Notes under the pieces: generated by a model
What the model was told of the DNA's origin: nothing
Database searches by the model: none
Seen by the model: the letters and a program-made list of their open reading frames with translations, nothing else
NCBI GenBank assembly: GCA_900555005.1
Contig: USJM01000039.1
Location: 1 to 12,207, forward strand
Length of the DNA stretch: 12,207 bases
Direction: 5' to 3'
DNA from: an uncultured Lachnospiraceae bacterium
GTDB taxonomy: Bacteria > Bacillota_A > Clostridia > Lachnospirales > Lachnospiraceae
Program-made: the position numbers and the translations under genes
In this document: positions 1-5,975 of the stretch, piece after piece
Layout: each line of letters starts with the position of its first letter
How positions within the stretch are numbered: position 1 is the stretch's first letter

Positions 1-599
1 CGGGGACACGTCGTCAAACAATTTCCACAGTGGAGACAATGAGCCTGCTCAATCACATATGGAATGCCAGCGGTAAGGATGCAATTTTGCGGGCATACTG
101 CTGCGCAGTTCCCGCATCCAATACAGGCATCGGTAATAAAATATCCTTCCTGCTTTTTTTCTGTTCCGCCAAAGGTAAAACTGTCCCGTTCTATCGGCTT
201 TTTCGACAGATCAAACCATTCGCCGCTGCCTTCGTAAATCTGAAAAACGGTCAGTGCCTTCATCGCTTCTTCTGTTGGGTAAATCTCATGCATATACGGA
301 TTCTTGTCGAACAGTTCCGGGATTTTATCATGCCCAAGCTCTCTGACCTTGCCGCGAACAGACACGGCAACGCTTGACATGGTATCTTCGCCTTTCATAG
401 CCGTAAATGCAAGAAACTGCTGCTTGATAAGCCTGTCATAGAAGCCCTTTCCTTTTGCGGTCAAAAAGTACAGGCTGTCCCCATCGGTATCCATCATATC
501 AATGGCGGCAGTAACGGGAAGCCCCTCATCGTCTACCGTAGCAACAACAGTCGTGTGTATTTTCTTTACCACATAGTTCAGATAATCTTTTGCTGTCAT
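1..599 (-). CDS. PNPOx-like flavin-binding protein with two C-terminal [4Fe-4S] motifs (3' end missing)
   Basis: I translated this frame by hand; it has 199 codons and leaves the window at the left edge without a stop. Residues 1-130 resemble the split-barrel fold of the pyridoxamine 5'-phosphate oxidase family, which usually binds FMN or F420 (start MTAKDYLNYV, then VATVDDEGLPVTAAIDMMD and a YFLTAKGKGFYDRL segment). Two ferredoxin motifs follow, each C-x2-C-x2-C-x3-C: C159/C162/C165/C169 and C188/C191/C194/C198. The second ends at the window edge, so little may be missing. The combination suggests a small cytoplasmic redox protein passing electrons between flavin and iron-sulfur clusters; the substrate cannot be read from sequence. 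The ATG has AAAGGAG nine bases upstream. It lies 59 bases after the Rrf2 regulator gene on the same strand, so regulation by that Rrf2 protein is likely. Family assignment is fairly sure, the exact function is unknown. Confidence 0.85.
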   Translation of the reverse strand, partial: MTAKDYLNYVVKKIHTTVVATVDDEGLPVTAAIDMMDTDGDSLYFLTAKGKGFYDRLIKQQFLAFTAMKGEDTMSSVAVSVRGKVRELGHDKIPELFDKNPYMHEIYPTEEAMKALTVFQIYEGSGEWFDLSKKPIERDSFTFGGTEKKQEGYFITDACIGCGNCAAVCPQNCILTAGIPYVIEQAHCLHCGNCLTTCP

Positions 600-620
600 G
601 ATCAGCATCTCCTTTGAAAA

Positions 621-650
621 GGACTCCGAAACGTATCTGTTCCGGAGTCC
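621..650 (-). terminator. Hairpin between rrf2-like gene and redox gene: intrinsic terminator or attenuator
   Basis: The arms GGACTCCG (621-628) and CGGAGTCC (643-650) are perfectly complementary, and on the minus strand the stem is followed by TTTTC. It begins 9 bases past the Rrf2 stop codon and ends just before the AAAGGAG of the next gene. The U-tract is short, so partial termination or attenuation within the two-gene transcript is more likely than a full stop. Confidence 0.5.
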
Positions 651-658
651 CATTTGCG

Positions 659-1099
659 TCAGGCTTCTTTTTCGAGAATTTCCTGCATCCCCGTCCGCAG
701 ATCCTCTATCGTGTATTTCTTCATTTCATCTTCCATCGCATTCTGGATTGCTTTCAGCTTTTCATCCAGCAGCGCGTGGATATTTCTTCCGACGGGGCAC
801 TCAGGGCTGGGATTTTCATGGAACCGGAATAAATCGCCGCCCTCCAAAGGCTCAATAGCCTGATATACATCATAGAAGGATATTTCCGACAGATTTCTTG
901 TTGGCTCGATTCCACCGGTTCCTCTGGCTACCGTGATAAGCCCTGCATTTTGTAGCTGTGTGAGTATTTTGCGAATGATAACCGGATTAGTTCCTATACT
1001 TCTTGCGAGAAAATCACTCGTAACCTTATATTCATCCTTAAATGTATCCACACAGGCGAAGATATGCAAAGCCACAGTAAATCTGCTCGATATCTGCAT
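659..1099 (-). CDS. Rrf2-family transcriptional regulator
   Basis: The 146-residue product starts MQISSRFTVALHIFAC, the classic Rrf2 opening, followed by a winged helix (VTSDFLARSIGTNPVIIRKILTQL, then LITVARGTGG as the wing). The C-terminal half holds one Cys in SPECPVGRN, where iron-sulfur Rrf2 members (IscR, NsrR, RsrR) carry three. This protein has only one there plus C15 near the N-terminus, so cluster binding is doubtful and it may instead be a YwnA-like or ligand-binding Rrf2. I chose the ATG at 1099 because AGGAGG lies 8 bases upstream; the in-frame GTG at 1108 overlaps that ribosome binding site. It precedes a flavin/iron-sulfur protein on the same strand, which fits redox-responsive local control. 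An inverted repeat over its own -35 box implies autoregulation. Confidence 0.93.
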   Translation of the reverse strand: MQISSRFTVALHIFACVDTFKDEYKVTSDFLARSIGTNPVIIRKILTQLQNAGLITVARGTGGIEPTRNLSEISFYDVYQAIEPLEGGDLFRFHENPSPECPVGRNIHALLDEKLKAIQNAMEDEMKKYTIEDLRTGMQEILEKEA

Positions 1100-1119
1100 A
1101 ATGACCACCTCCTGCTATC

Positions 1120-1148
1120 ATTCTACATTAAAGATGATGTAATTTCAA
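1120..1148 (-). promoter_or_regulatory. Sigma-A-type promoter of the Rrf2 gene
   Basis: On the minus strand TTGAAA (1148-1143) is separated by 17 bases from TAGAAT (1125-1120). Spacing is ideal and the predicted start site leaves a leader of only about 10-15 bases before the AGGAGG ribosome binding site. Confidence 0.7.
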
Positions 1149-1158
1149 TGGTTACATC
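1136..1158. promoter_or_regulatory. Perfect inverted repeat over the -35 box: probable Rrf2 operator
   Basis: GATGTAA (1136-1142) and TTACATC (1152-1158) form a perfect 7-base inverted repeat with a 9-base spacer that contains the -35 hexamer. The total of 23 bases matches the size of dyad sites bound by Rrf2 dimers. Binding here would block RNA polymerase, so I infer negative autoregulation and control of the downstream redox gene. Confidence 0.65.
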
Positions 1159-1546
1159 TATTTTTTCAAAAAAAATTACGGACGCTTTTTATGCATCCGG
1201 AATTTATTATTAGTTCTGACATCTATCGTGGCAACTCAACTCTCACACTTTTTGAGCCGGATTGCCCTTGGATAAGCCACCGAGAAGCGTTCGTACTGCC
1301 CGATGGCAAATTTGCTCGATTGCCCGAAAACCGCTTTATTACTGGGCTTTCGCGCCTATTTTCCTTCGACCCCTGACATCAAACAGACCGTCTCGATGTG
1401 CCCCGAGACAGTGGAAAATATAATCACGCCGCCCGACTGTCTGTAGGAACATATCGAAAATATGCCTCTGTTTGCGGAAACATATCTAAATCCGTTCACC
1501 TTCTGTGGAACGTTATCTATCAGAAGCCAAGGCATAAAACTGGAAG
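1159..1546. other. Gene-free stretch with degenerate plus-strand repeats
   Basis: I find no convincing gene here. The plus-strand open frame at 1191-1376 lacks a ribosome binding site and family features. From 1407 to about 1530 the plus strand shows four loosely spaced, degenerate units built on (A/T)CTGT-n-GGAA followed by ATAT or TTATC (near 1407, 1435, 1467 and 1500). These resemble the better-preserved repeats at 3061-3192 in reverse orientation. The segment around 1366-1376 (CCTTCGACCCCTGACATC) also resembles part of that repeat unit. The stretch is probably debris of mobile-element ends. Confidence 0.45.
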
Positions 1547-1926
1547 TTATCTATGTCTTCCAAGATCATCAAAATTTCTTTTTAATGCTGCTTCAGTAAA
1601 CGGGATAGCGCAGATCATGACAATCATCTGTGCAATGACGATAATCAATCCAGCAATGCCTGTCATGTCCACATCTTTCCGTAAACGAATAGCATCGCCG
1701 CAATTGATATCGGTAGTAAAGCCAATCCACTATAAAGCCATATTTTACCGCTGTATTGATGAGCAAATCTCCAGGTTTCCTGATTTTTCATAGATCTCGT
1801 TGTTCGATATCCAAACGCATCATTAATCTGTTTTGGTCCGCCTTTCATGAAAAATTTTCCAAATCCAATCATCATAGCTGGTGTCAAAAGGCACATGATC
1901 AACATAAAAACCCAGAATCCCGTCAT
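1547..1926 (-). pseudogene. SdpI-family membrane protein gene with a one-base frameshift
   Basis: The first 83 codons (MTGFWVFMLIMCLLTPAMMI, GFGKFFMKGG, FGYRTTRSMKN, then a second hydrophobic segment ending AMLFVYGK) match the SdpI/YhfL family of small integral membrane immunity proteins. Its FGYRT and SMKN motifs are intact. The frame stops at codon 88 (TGA near 1663). Shifting by one base at the AAA run near 1675-1678 restores a third and fourth hydrophobic stretch (DVDMTGIAGLIIVIAQMIVM and beyond) and a charged tail, ending at TAA 1547. The restored length of about 126 residues is normal for the family. The ATG has AGGAGA six bases upstream and follows the broken ORF6N/PLD gene by 25 bases. 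SdpI itself confers resistance to the SdpC toxin in B. subtilis; no toxin gene is visible here. A sequencing error could also explain the shift. Confidence 0.8.
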
Positions 1927-1951
1927 AGCTATTCTCCTAACAAGTTCAGAT

Positions 1952-2544
1952 TTACAACCGGTTCAGTATGCCCTGTATTGTTTGCTCATCCTGAATCTGC
2001 GAGATTCCGAAACACTTTTTCCCAGCATCTTTTAATGAGGCACCGACATGGTAACCGACTGTGTCATCCAGAATCAGGAAGCGATCATGAAAAGCAGTCA
2101 TGTGCTTTACCGTAAGATTTGGATATTGCGAATTAAACGTGTTAATGTCTCTATTACTAAGCCGCGTATTATTGAAGGTATAAATTGTCACATCAACACC
2201 GGGATTCTTCTTTGCCAGAATATTAAGCGTCCCAATATCCACATATCCATCTATCAGAACAATTTTCTTGGTCGCCTTCCGCCTCGCCCCTTCTTTGAGG
2301 TCACAATTTGTGACCTCAAAGAATCATATTCTTCCTGCGTTAACTGGAACCGGAATTCCGCAGGAAATCTTTCTATATTTCTCTTGACCGCTTGGTTAAA
2401 AACTTTCGTATCCACTTTATATAGAGCAGCCAAATCACTATCCAGCAGGACCTGTTGCCCACGGACAATATAGATGAGATCCCTTATCGGCCTTGTATCA
2501 GTCTGTACTTCTGCCGATTCAACTGTTGTGATTTCATTATCCAT
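1952..2544 (-). pseudogene. ORF6N/PLD-like protein, copy B, broken by an internal deletion
   Basis: The first 92 codons from ATG 2544 (MDNEITTVES onward; GAGGAA just upstream) encode an ORF6N DNA-binding domain clearly related to copy A at 5010-5939: DLIYIVRG, LLDSDLAALYKVDTKVFNQAVKRN and RFQLTQEEY all align. After GGRR the frame runs into a stop. A different frame then resumes at KIVLIDGYVD and continues through the C-terminal PLD-like domain (FHDRFLILDD, GASLKDAGKKCFGIS) to TAA 1952. Relative to copy A, roughly residues 96-202 are missing, about 320 bases and not a multiple of three. The rest of the second half of ORF6N and the central coiled coil are gone. The gene cannot make the full protein; a 107-residue ORF6N-only product would still be possible. 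It lies 25 bases upstream of the sdpI-like pseudogene. Confidence 0.85.
2291..2323. repeat. Perfect 33-base palindrome inside copy B coding sequence
   Basis: Left arm TTCTTTGAGGTCACAA (2291-2306), one central T, right arm TTGTGACCTCAAAGAA (2308-2323): 16 of 16 bases pair. On the minus strand it encodes S-L-R-S-Q-I-V-T-S-K-K, the same positions as the palindrome inside copy A. It is inside a coding frame, so it is not an ordinary terminator. Confidence 0.9.
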
Positions 2545-2560
2545 AACGTTCCTCATGTAT

Positions 2561-2587
2561 CTTGAGATGCCAATTGGGCATCTCAAG
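2561..2587. promoter_or_regulatory. Palindrome upstream of copy B: probable operator
   Basis: CTTGAGATGCC (2561-2571) and GGCATCTCAAG (2577-2587) pair perfectly over 11 bases with spacer AATTG. It ends 17 bases upstream of the copy B start codon. Centred on its dyad, it shares the outer TTGAG/CTCAA and the central CAATT with the palindrome inside copy B (18 of 27 positions by my alignment), so both may bind the same protein. Confidence 0.65.
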
Positions 2588-2595
2588 TTCTGTCT

Positions 2596-2688
2596 TTAAT
2601 TGTGTAAGCATGCTTGCACAAATTCTGATTTTTTCTGCAGGTCAACTCTTGCGGAAAGTTTATTAAGTAGATACATCTGTTTTTCCAC
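2596..2688 (-). other. Small minus-strand reading frame with an embedded 22-base palindrome; otherwise gene-free (2588-2748)
   Basis: A frame from GTG 2688 or ATG 2676 to TAA 2596 encodes VEKQMYLLNKLSARVDLQKK and then SEFVQACLHN, a helical-looking peptide of 26-30 residues that may be a gene remnant. No convincing ribosome binding site precedes it. Its last codons contain a near-perfect palindrome: TTGTGTAAGCA (2600-2610) and TGCTTGCACAA (2611-2621), 10 of 11 pairs. Further upstream, TAATGTT (2704-2710) and AACATTA (2724-2730) form another 7-base inverted repeat. The stretch probably carries the promoter and extra control sites of copy B. Confidence 0.35.
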
Positions 2689-2748
2689 AGCCTCATTTCC
2701 GCATAATGTTTATGTAATATGATAACATTAGGTGTTTCTTTCTTCCAT

Positions 2749-2775
2749 AAAAAAACTGCCCCGGCATCCCGAGGC
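2749..2775 (-). terminator. Intrinsic terminator after the recombinase remnant
   Basis: Read on the minus strand, GCCTCGG (2775-2769) pairs with CCGGGGC (2764-2758) around loop GATG, with one U-G pair, followed by AG and seven T residues. It begins 20 bases after the stop codon of the recombinase remnant at 2796. Confidence 0.85.
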
Positions 2776-2795
2776 GGAATAAACTATTCTCATCG

Positions 2796-3053
2796 TTAAA
2801 TTGTAATGTCTTCCTTAACGCCACCTTTCACCGTGATGGTGAGCTTGTCTGGAAAGACTCTGATCTCCTCGATAAAATTCCGCACCATCTGCTCATCATA
2901 GGCGAGCACCTTATCCTTTGCTTTCTCGACGGATTCCCGCAAAGCAACAACCCGTTCTTCGTCACGCTTCCGTTCCGACTTTGTGGTCTCAATCTCGTTT
3001 TTTCTTTCTCTGAGCTGCTGGATCTGTTCAGCAAGCTCGGTTGTATTAATGCA
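2796..3053 (-). pseudogene. C-terminal remnant of a large serine recombinase
   Basis: An 85-residue open frame ends at TAA 2796 and begins directly after an in-frame TGA at 3054-3056, with no start codon. It shows a charged coiled coil (TELAEQIQQLRERKNEIETT, then KSERKRDEERVVALRESVEKAK) followed by YDEQMVRNFIEEIRVFPDKLTITVKGG. The last segment is the typical ending of large serine recombinases, in which a VR-(N/Q)-(F/L)-IE-x-I-x-V-(F/Y) helix leads to a final beta-hairpin. It is distinct from the end of the intact recombinase at 3305-4984. The catalytic and DNA-binding domains are absent, so it is inactive. Its truncation point lies just beside the tandem repeats at 3061, where a later element may have cut it. 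Confidence 0.7.
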
Positions 3054-3060
3054 TCAATCC

Positions 3061-3192
3061 TCCGCAACCTCAAATTGCTTTCCCGCCGTCTCGACTTCCG
3101 AAAAATAGCCTTCCTACAGTCTCGACCCCTGAAAATAGCAAGGTCACAGTCTCCCCCGGCAGAAATTCATCAAAATAGCCTTTCCACAGTCA
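3061..3192 (-). repeat. Four imperfect tandem repeats of about 30 bases near the recombinase end
   Basis: On the minus strand four units follow one another, three of them beginning GACTGT/GACGGC: 3192-3152 (about 41 bases), 3151-3122 (30), 3121-3091 (31) and 3090-3061 (30). The shared pattern is GACTGT, a G-rich pair, AAGGCTATTTT, about two to four bases, GGGGTCGA. The unit nearest 3192 contains an internal extension. The remaining bases to 3304 hold no gene. The position, immediately past the intact recombinase stop codon and beside a truncated gene, fits an element end with recombinase or host-factor binding sites. Confidence 0.6.
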
Positions 3193-3304
3193 CGCCAGAG
3201 CAATATTCACATTTTTTTCCAAAAGAAAAAGCGGCATCGGCCTCTCTTTTCAGAAAGACGGGTACCGCAGAAATGGCTTAAACACGGGCTTTATAGCCAC
3301 TTTT

Positions 3305-4984
3305 TCAATTTGTCCTCGTTAGTAGAGCCACGGTCTCAGTGCCTTCTTTATTGTCCGAACTGATCACCATATCTTCTTTAATAATCGGGAGCCTGAACCT
3401 GATTGCTTTCAGCCACTGTCCTCTCTTGGTTTTTTCTTCATGGATGTAGATGTCTTTCACAAGAGCTTCCAGCAGATCTCTCCTCTCCCTGCCACTTGCC
3501 ATGGCAAAGAAGGAATCGAAGTTACAAAGAATCTTGTAAATGTTTTCGGCCGAGACTCTCTGTTCAAGAATAGCGGCTTTTCTCAGCGACGCATCGTGAA
3601 TCAGTTTTTCATATTCGTCGATCTTGTCATACATTCTGTAGAGTCTGGCGTTGAGATCCTTCTTCATGTCCTCATAGTGTTTGTCAAAAGGATCCAGCTC
3701 ATCCAGCTCGCTCAGAAGATTTTCCTTCAGGGCAACCGACTTTCTGTACTGCTTCTGATATGTCTGAATCTCTTCCTCAATTGACGAAGTATCGATCTCT
3801 GAATGAATCTTTTCCCTCATGTAATCCGCGAACTGCGGTTTACTCACCAATTTCCCGATTACTTCGACTACAGCCTGATCGAGCACGTCTTCCGGAATCT
3901 GTTTGCTGTAGTCACATCTGACTCCATTATGCATGGTGCGGTGTTTGCAGCAGTAAAAGAAATAATCCTTATACTTTGTACCGTCCTTCCGGTGTTTCAC
4001 CGTCTTATTACCATACATGCCTGCGCCGCAGATCGGACACTTCAGTAGGTTCGATAAGAGATGGACTCTGTTATCCTTCGGTGAGTTGATCCGCTTATAC
4101 TTATGCGCCTGGTCAAGAAGCTTGACCTGTGCTGCGTTCCATGTATCTTCATCAATGACCGCTTCCTGCATTCCGTCAGCCAGCAGATAGTCTTTCTGTT
4201 TTTTCACCCGGTAGTCATTGCGCGTTCCGTTCACTTTTTCTGTTCTTCTTCTGCCGAACGCAATCTTCCCTGCATACACAGGATTGGACAATATCTTTCG
4301 AATAAAGTCTGCTGTAAATAATTCGTTCTTTCCATTCTGTCTGGGAATTTTACGAATGTCATGCTGGTCCAGGTATTTTTCAATTGCCGTAGATCCCATA
4401 TCCGTATGAACATACAGGTCGAAGATCGTTCGGATCGCAGGTGCCTCATCCTCATTGATGACCAGTTCTCCATTTACGAGAGAATACCCATATGGGGCGA
4501 AGCCGCCATTCCATTTTCCTTCCCGCGCCTTCTGCATTCTCCCTTCCATCGTCTGGACCCTGATGTTCTCCCGTTCGATCTCGGCAACAGCTGAGAGTAC
4601 AGAGATCATCAGTTTTCCTGCATCCTTGGAAGAATCAATTCCATCTTCCACGCAGATCAGATTCACTCCATAGTCCTGCATAATCTGAAGGGAAGAAAGA
4701 ACGTCTGCGGCATTGCGTCCGAATCTTGAGAGTTTATATACAAGGACATAGGAAACACCGTCGTTCTTCGTTCGAATATCATTCATCATCCGAGTGAATT
4801 CCGGACGGCCTTCAATCGACTTTCCGGATCTTCCTGCGTCCTCATATTCCCCTGCGATGGAATAGCCATTATATTCACAGAAAGCATGAATCCGCTCCTT
4901 CTGGGCATCCAGAGAGAATCCGTCTACCTGCATCACCGTAGAGACTCTTGTATAGATATATACCTTGACAAGCTCTTTTCCCAT
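3305..4984 (-). CDS. Large serine recombinase (site-specific integrase)
   Basis: This 559-residue protein catalyses integration and excision of the mobile element through a 5'-phosphoserine intermediate. The N-terminal resolvase domain (about 7-155) has YTRVS with the catalytic Ser15 and Arg13, and YKLSRFGRN with Arg87 and Arg90. The 'Recombinase' domain follows (about 160-275, GGFAPYGYSLVNGELVINED, ILSNPVYAGKI). A zinc ribbon comes next (C316-P-I-C319 paired with C345/C346 and C357), then a long coiled coil (about 385-480) and a C-terminal tail ending ETVALLTRTN. Length and order are standard for the TndX/TnpX-like class. The ATG has GGAGAG just upstream. It follows the ORF6N/PLD gene by 25 bases with no terminator between, so co-transcription is likely. 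All catalytic residues I checked are present, so it should be active. Confidence 0.96.
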   Translation of the reverse strand: MGKELVKVYIYTRVSTVMQVDGFSLDAQKERIHAFCEYNGYSIAGEYEDAGRSGKSIEGRPEFTRMMNDIRTKNDGVSYVLVYKLSRFGRNAADVLSSLQIMQDYGVNLICVEDGIDSSKDAGKLMISVLSAVAEIERENIRVQTMEGRMQKAREGKWNGGFAPYGYSLVNGELVINEDEAPAIRTIFDLYVHTDMGSTAIEKYLDQHDIRKIPRQNGKNELFTADFIRKILSNPVYAGKIAFGRRRTEKVNGTRNDYRVKKQKDYLLADGMQEAVIDEDTWNAAQVKLLDQAHKYKRINSPKDNRVHLLSNLLKCPICGAGMYGNKTVKHRKDGTKYKDYFFYCCKHRTMHNGVRCDYSKQIPEDVLDQAVVEVIGKLVSKPQFADYMREKIHSEIDTSSIEEEIQTYQKQYRKSVALKENLLSELDELDPFDKHYEDMKKDLNARLYRMYDKIDEYEKLIHDASLRKAAILEQRVSAENIYKILCNFDSFFAMASGRERRDLLEALVKDIYIHEEKTKRGQWLKAIRFRLPIIKEDMVISSDNKEGTETVALLTRTN

Positions 4985-5009
4985 CTTCTCTCCAATTTAT
5001 GCACTGTCT

Positions 5010-5939
5010 TTATTTAACACGCGACAAAAGATTCTTTATGGATTCCTGGTCCTTCCACAGGCTGATGCCAAAGCACTTCTTGCCAGCATCCTTCAGCGAT
5101 GCCCCAATGTGATATACCATCTTTCCATCAAGAATAAGAAATCTGTCATGAAATGACTTTGAGCTTGAATCAACAATCAGGTTCGGATACTGACTGTTGA
5201 ACTTCGATACATCTCCTGTAGTAAGCCGCGTTCCCGGATATGTGATGATCTTCACATCAACCCCCGGATTTTTCTTTGCAAGAAGATTCAAAGTTCCGAC
5301 ATCCACATAGGAATCCACTAGAATAATGTCCTTCTGCGCCTCCTGGATCAAAGAAATAAGCAGGCTGAAAGCATCATAAATCTGTCCCTCAAAGAATATG
5401 GTCTGTTCAGATTCTTTATGGCTTTCGATCAACGAAAATACCTTATCAAACTTCTCATCCGTTTCCTTCTGGTACTCCAGTTGTTTCAGTTCCACACTGC
5501 TGATTTTTTCAAACAGCAGCTGATTATTAGCAATAAACCGCCGCATCTCCACAAATGTATCCATGATACGCAGACTGACCTGCACCGCGGTATCACTGTG
5601 CAGAACGGATGAAAGCATCGCTATGCCCTGCTCCGAGAACGCATACGGCAGTTTTCTCCTACCGCCATAATTGTTCTCTGAACTTGATATCACATTTTGT
5701 GATTTCAAGTTGGCATATTCTTCTTCTGTCAGCTGAAAGCGATATCTTTCCGGGAAACGTGCAATATTCCTCTTTACAGCCTGATTCAGTGTCCTTGTCT
5801 CCACCTGGTACAGCATGGCAAGATCACTGTCGAGCATAACCTGAACCCCGCGAATGATATAGATCAGATTCCTGATCTGATCACTGCTATACTCAGCGAC
5901 GGCAATAACTGCCTTTTCTTTTACTCTCTTATCGGCCAT
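5010..5939 (-). CDS. ORF6N domain / PLD-like nuclease-fold protein, copy A (intact)
   Basis: The 309-residue product has an N-terminal ORF6N domain (about 20-110: IRNLIYIIRGVQVMLDSDLA, LNQAVKRNIARFP, YAFSEQGIAML), related to KilA-N DNA-binding domains of phages. A helical coiled-coil linker follows (about 125-180), then a phospholipase-D-like domain (about 185-309) with DIILVDSYVDVGTLNLLAKK and H264-D-R-F-L-I-L-D271. That is one HKD-like motif with Arg in place of the usual Lys, so the active form may be a dimer or the activity may be altered. I chose ATG 5939 because AGGAG lies 5 bases upstream and homology starts there; extending upstream would translate the operator. It is the first gene of a unit with the serine recombinase. 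Role unknown: a DNA-binding nuclease, a recombination accessory factor or a defence protein are all possible. A near-exact copy of its promoter palindrome lies in its coding sequence. Confidence 0.88.
   Translation of the reverse strand: MADKRVKEKAVIAVAEYSSDQIRNLIYIIRGVQVMLDSDLAMLYQVETRTLNQAVKRNIARFPERYRFQLTEEEYANLKSQNVISSSENNYGGRRKLPYAFSEQGIAMLSSVLHSDTAVQVSLRIMDTFVEMRRFIANNQLLFEKISSVELKQLEYQKETDEKFDKVFSLIESHKESEQTIFFEGQIYDAFSLLISLIQEAQKDIILVDSYVDVGTLNLLAKKNPGVDVKIITYPGTRLTTGDVSKFNSQYPNLIVDSSSKSFHDRFLILDGKMVYHIGASLKDAGKKCFGISLWKDQESIKNLLSRVK
5681..5711. repeat. Long palindrome inside copy A coding sequence
   Basis: Left arm AACTTGATATCACA (5681-5694), spacer TTT, right arm TGTGATTTCAAGTT (5698-5711): 13 of 14 bases pair. 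On the minus strand it encodes residues 77-86, N-L-K-S-Q-N-V-I-S-S. Read on the minus strand, both arms are identical base for base to the arms of the promoter palindrome at 5977-6007; only the central three bases differ. Confidence 0.92.
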
Positions 5940-5975
5940 ATGCACTCCTGGTAATAAGTTCGAATAATGTGTCTC

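Noticed and set aside
30..377. Plus-strand open frame of 115 codons
   Set aside because: It is antisense to the flavin/iron-sulfur gene, whose cysteine motifs are clear on the minus strand.
1191..1376. Plus-strand open frame of 61 codons
   Set aside because: No ribosome binding site, no family signature, and it overlaps repeat-like non-coding sequence.
2291..2323. Intrinsic terminator
   Set aside because: The dyad lies inside a coding frame, has a one-base centre and no U-tract on either strand.
2828..3073. Minus-strand open frame of 81 codons in the recombinase remnant
   Set aside because: It is the wrong frame: Ser/Arg-rich, whereas the alternative frame ending at 2796 gives a recognisable recombinase C-terminus.
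3061..3192. CRISPR array
   Set aside because: The repeats are imperfect and directly adjacent, without unique spacers of constant length, and no cas gene is present.
3440..4594. Several plus-strand frames across the recombinase gene
   Set aside because: All are antisense to a fully conserved serine recombinase and have no supporting signals.
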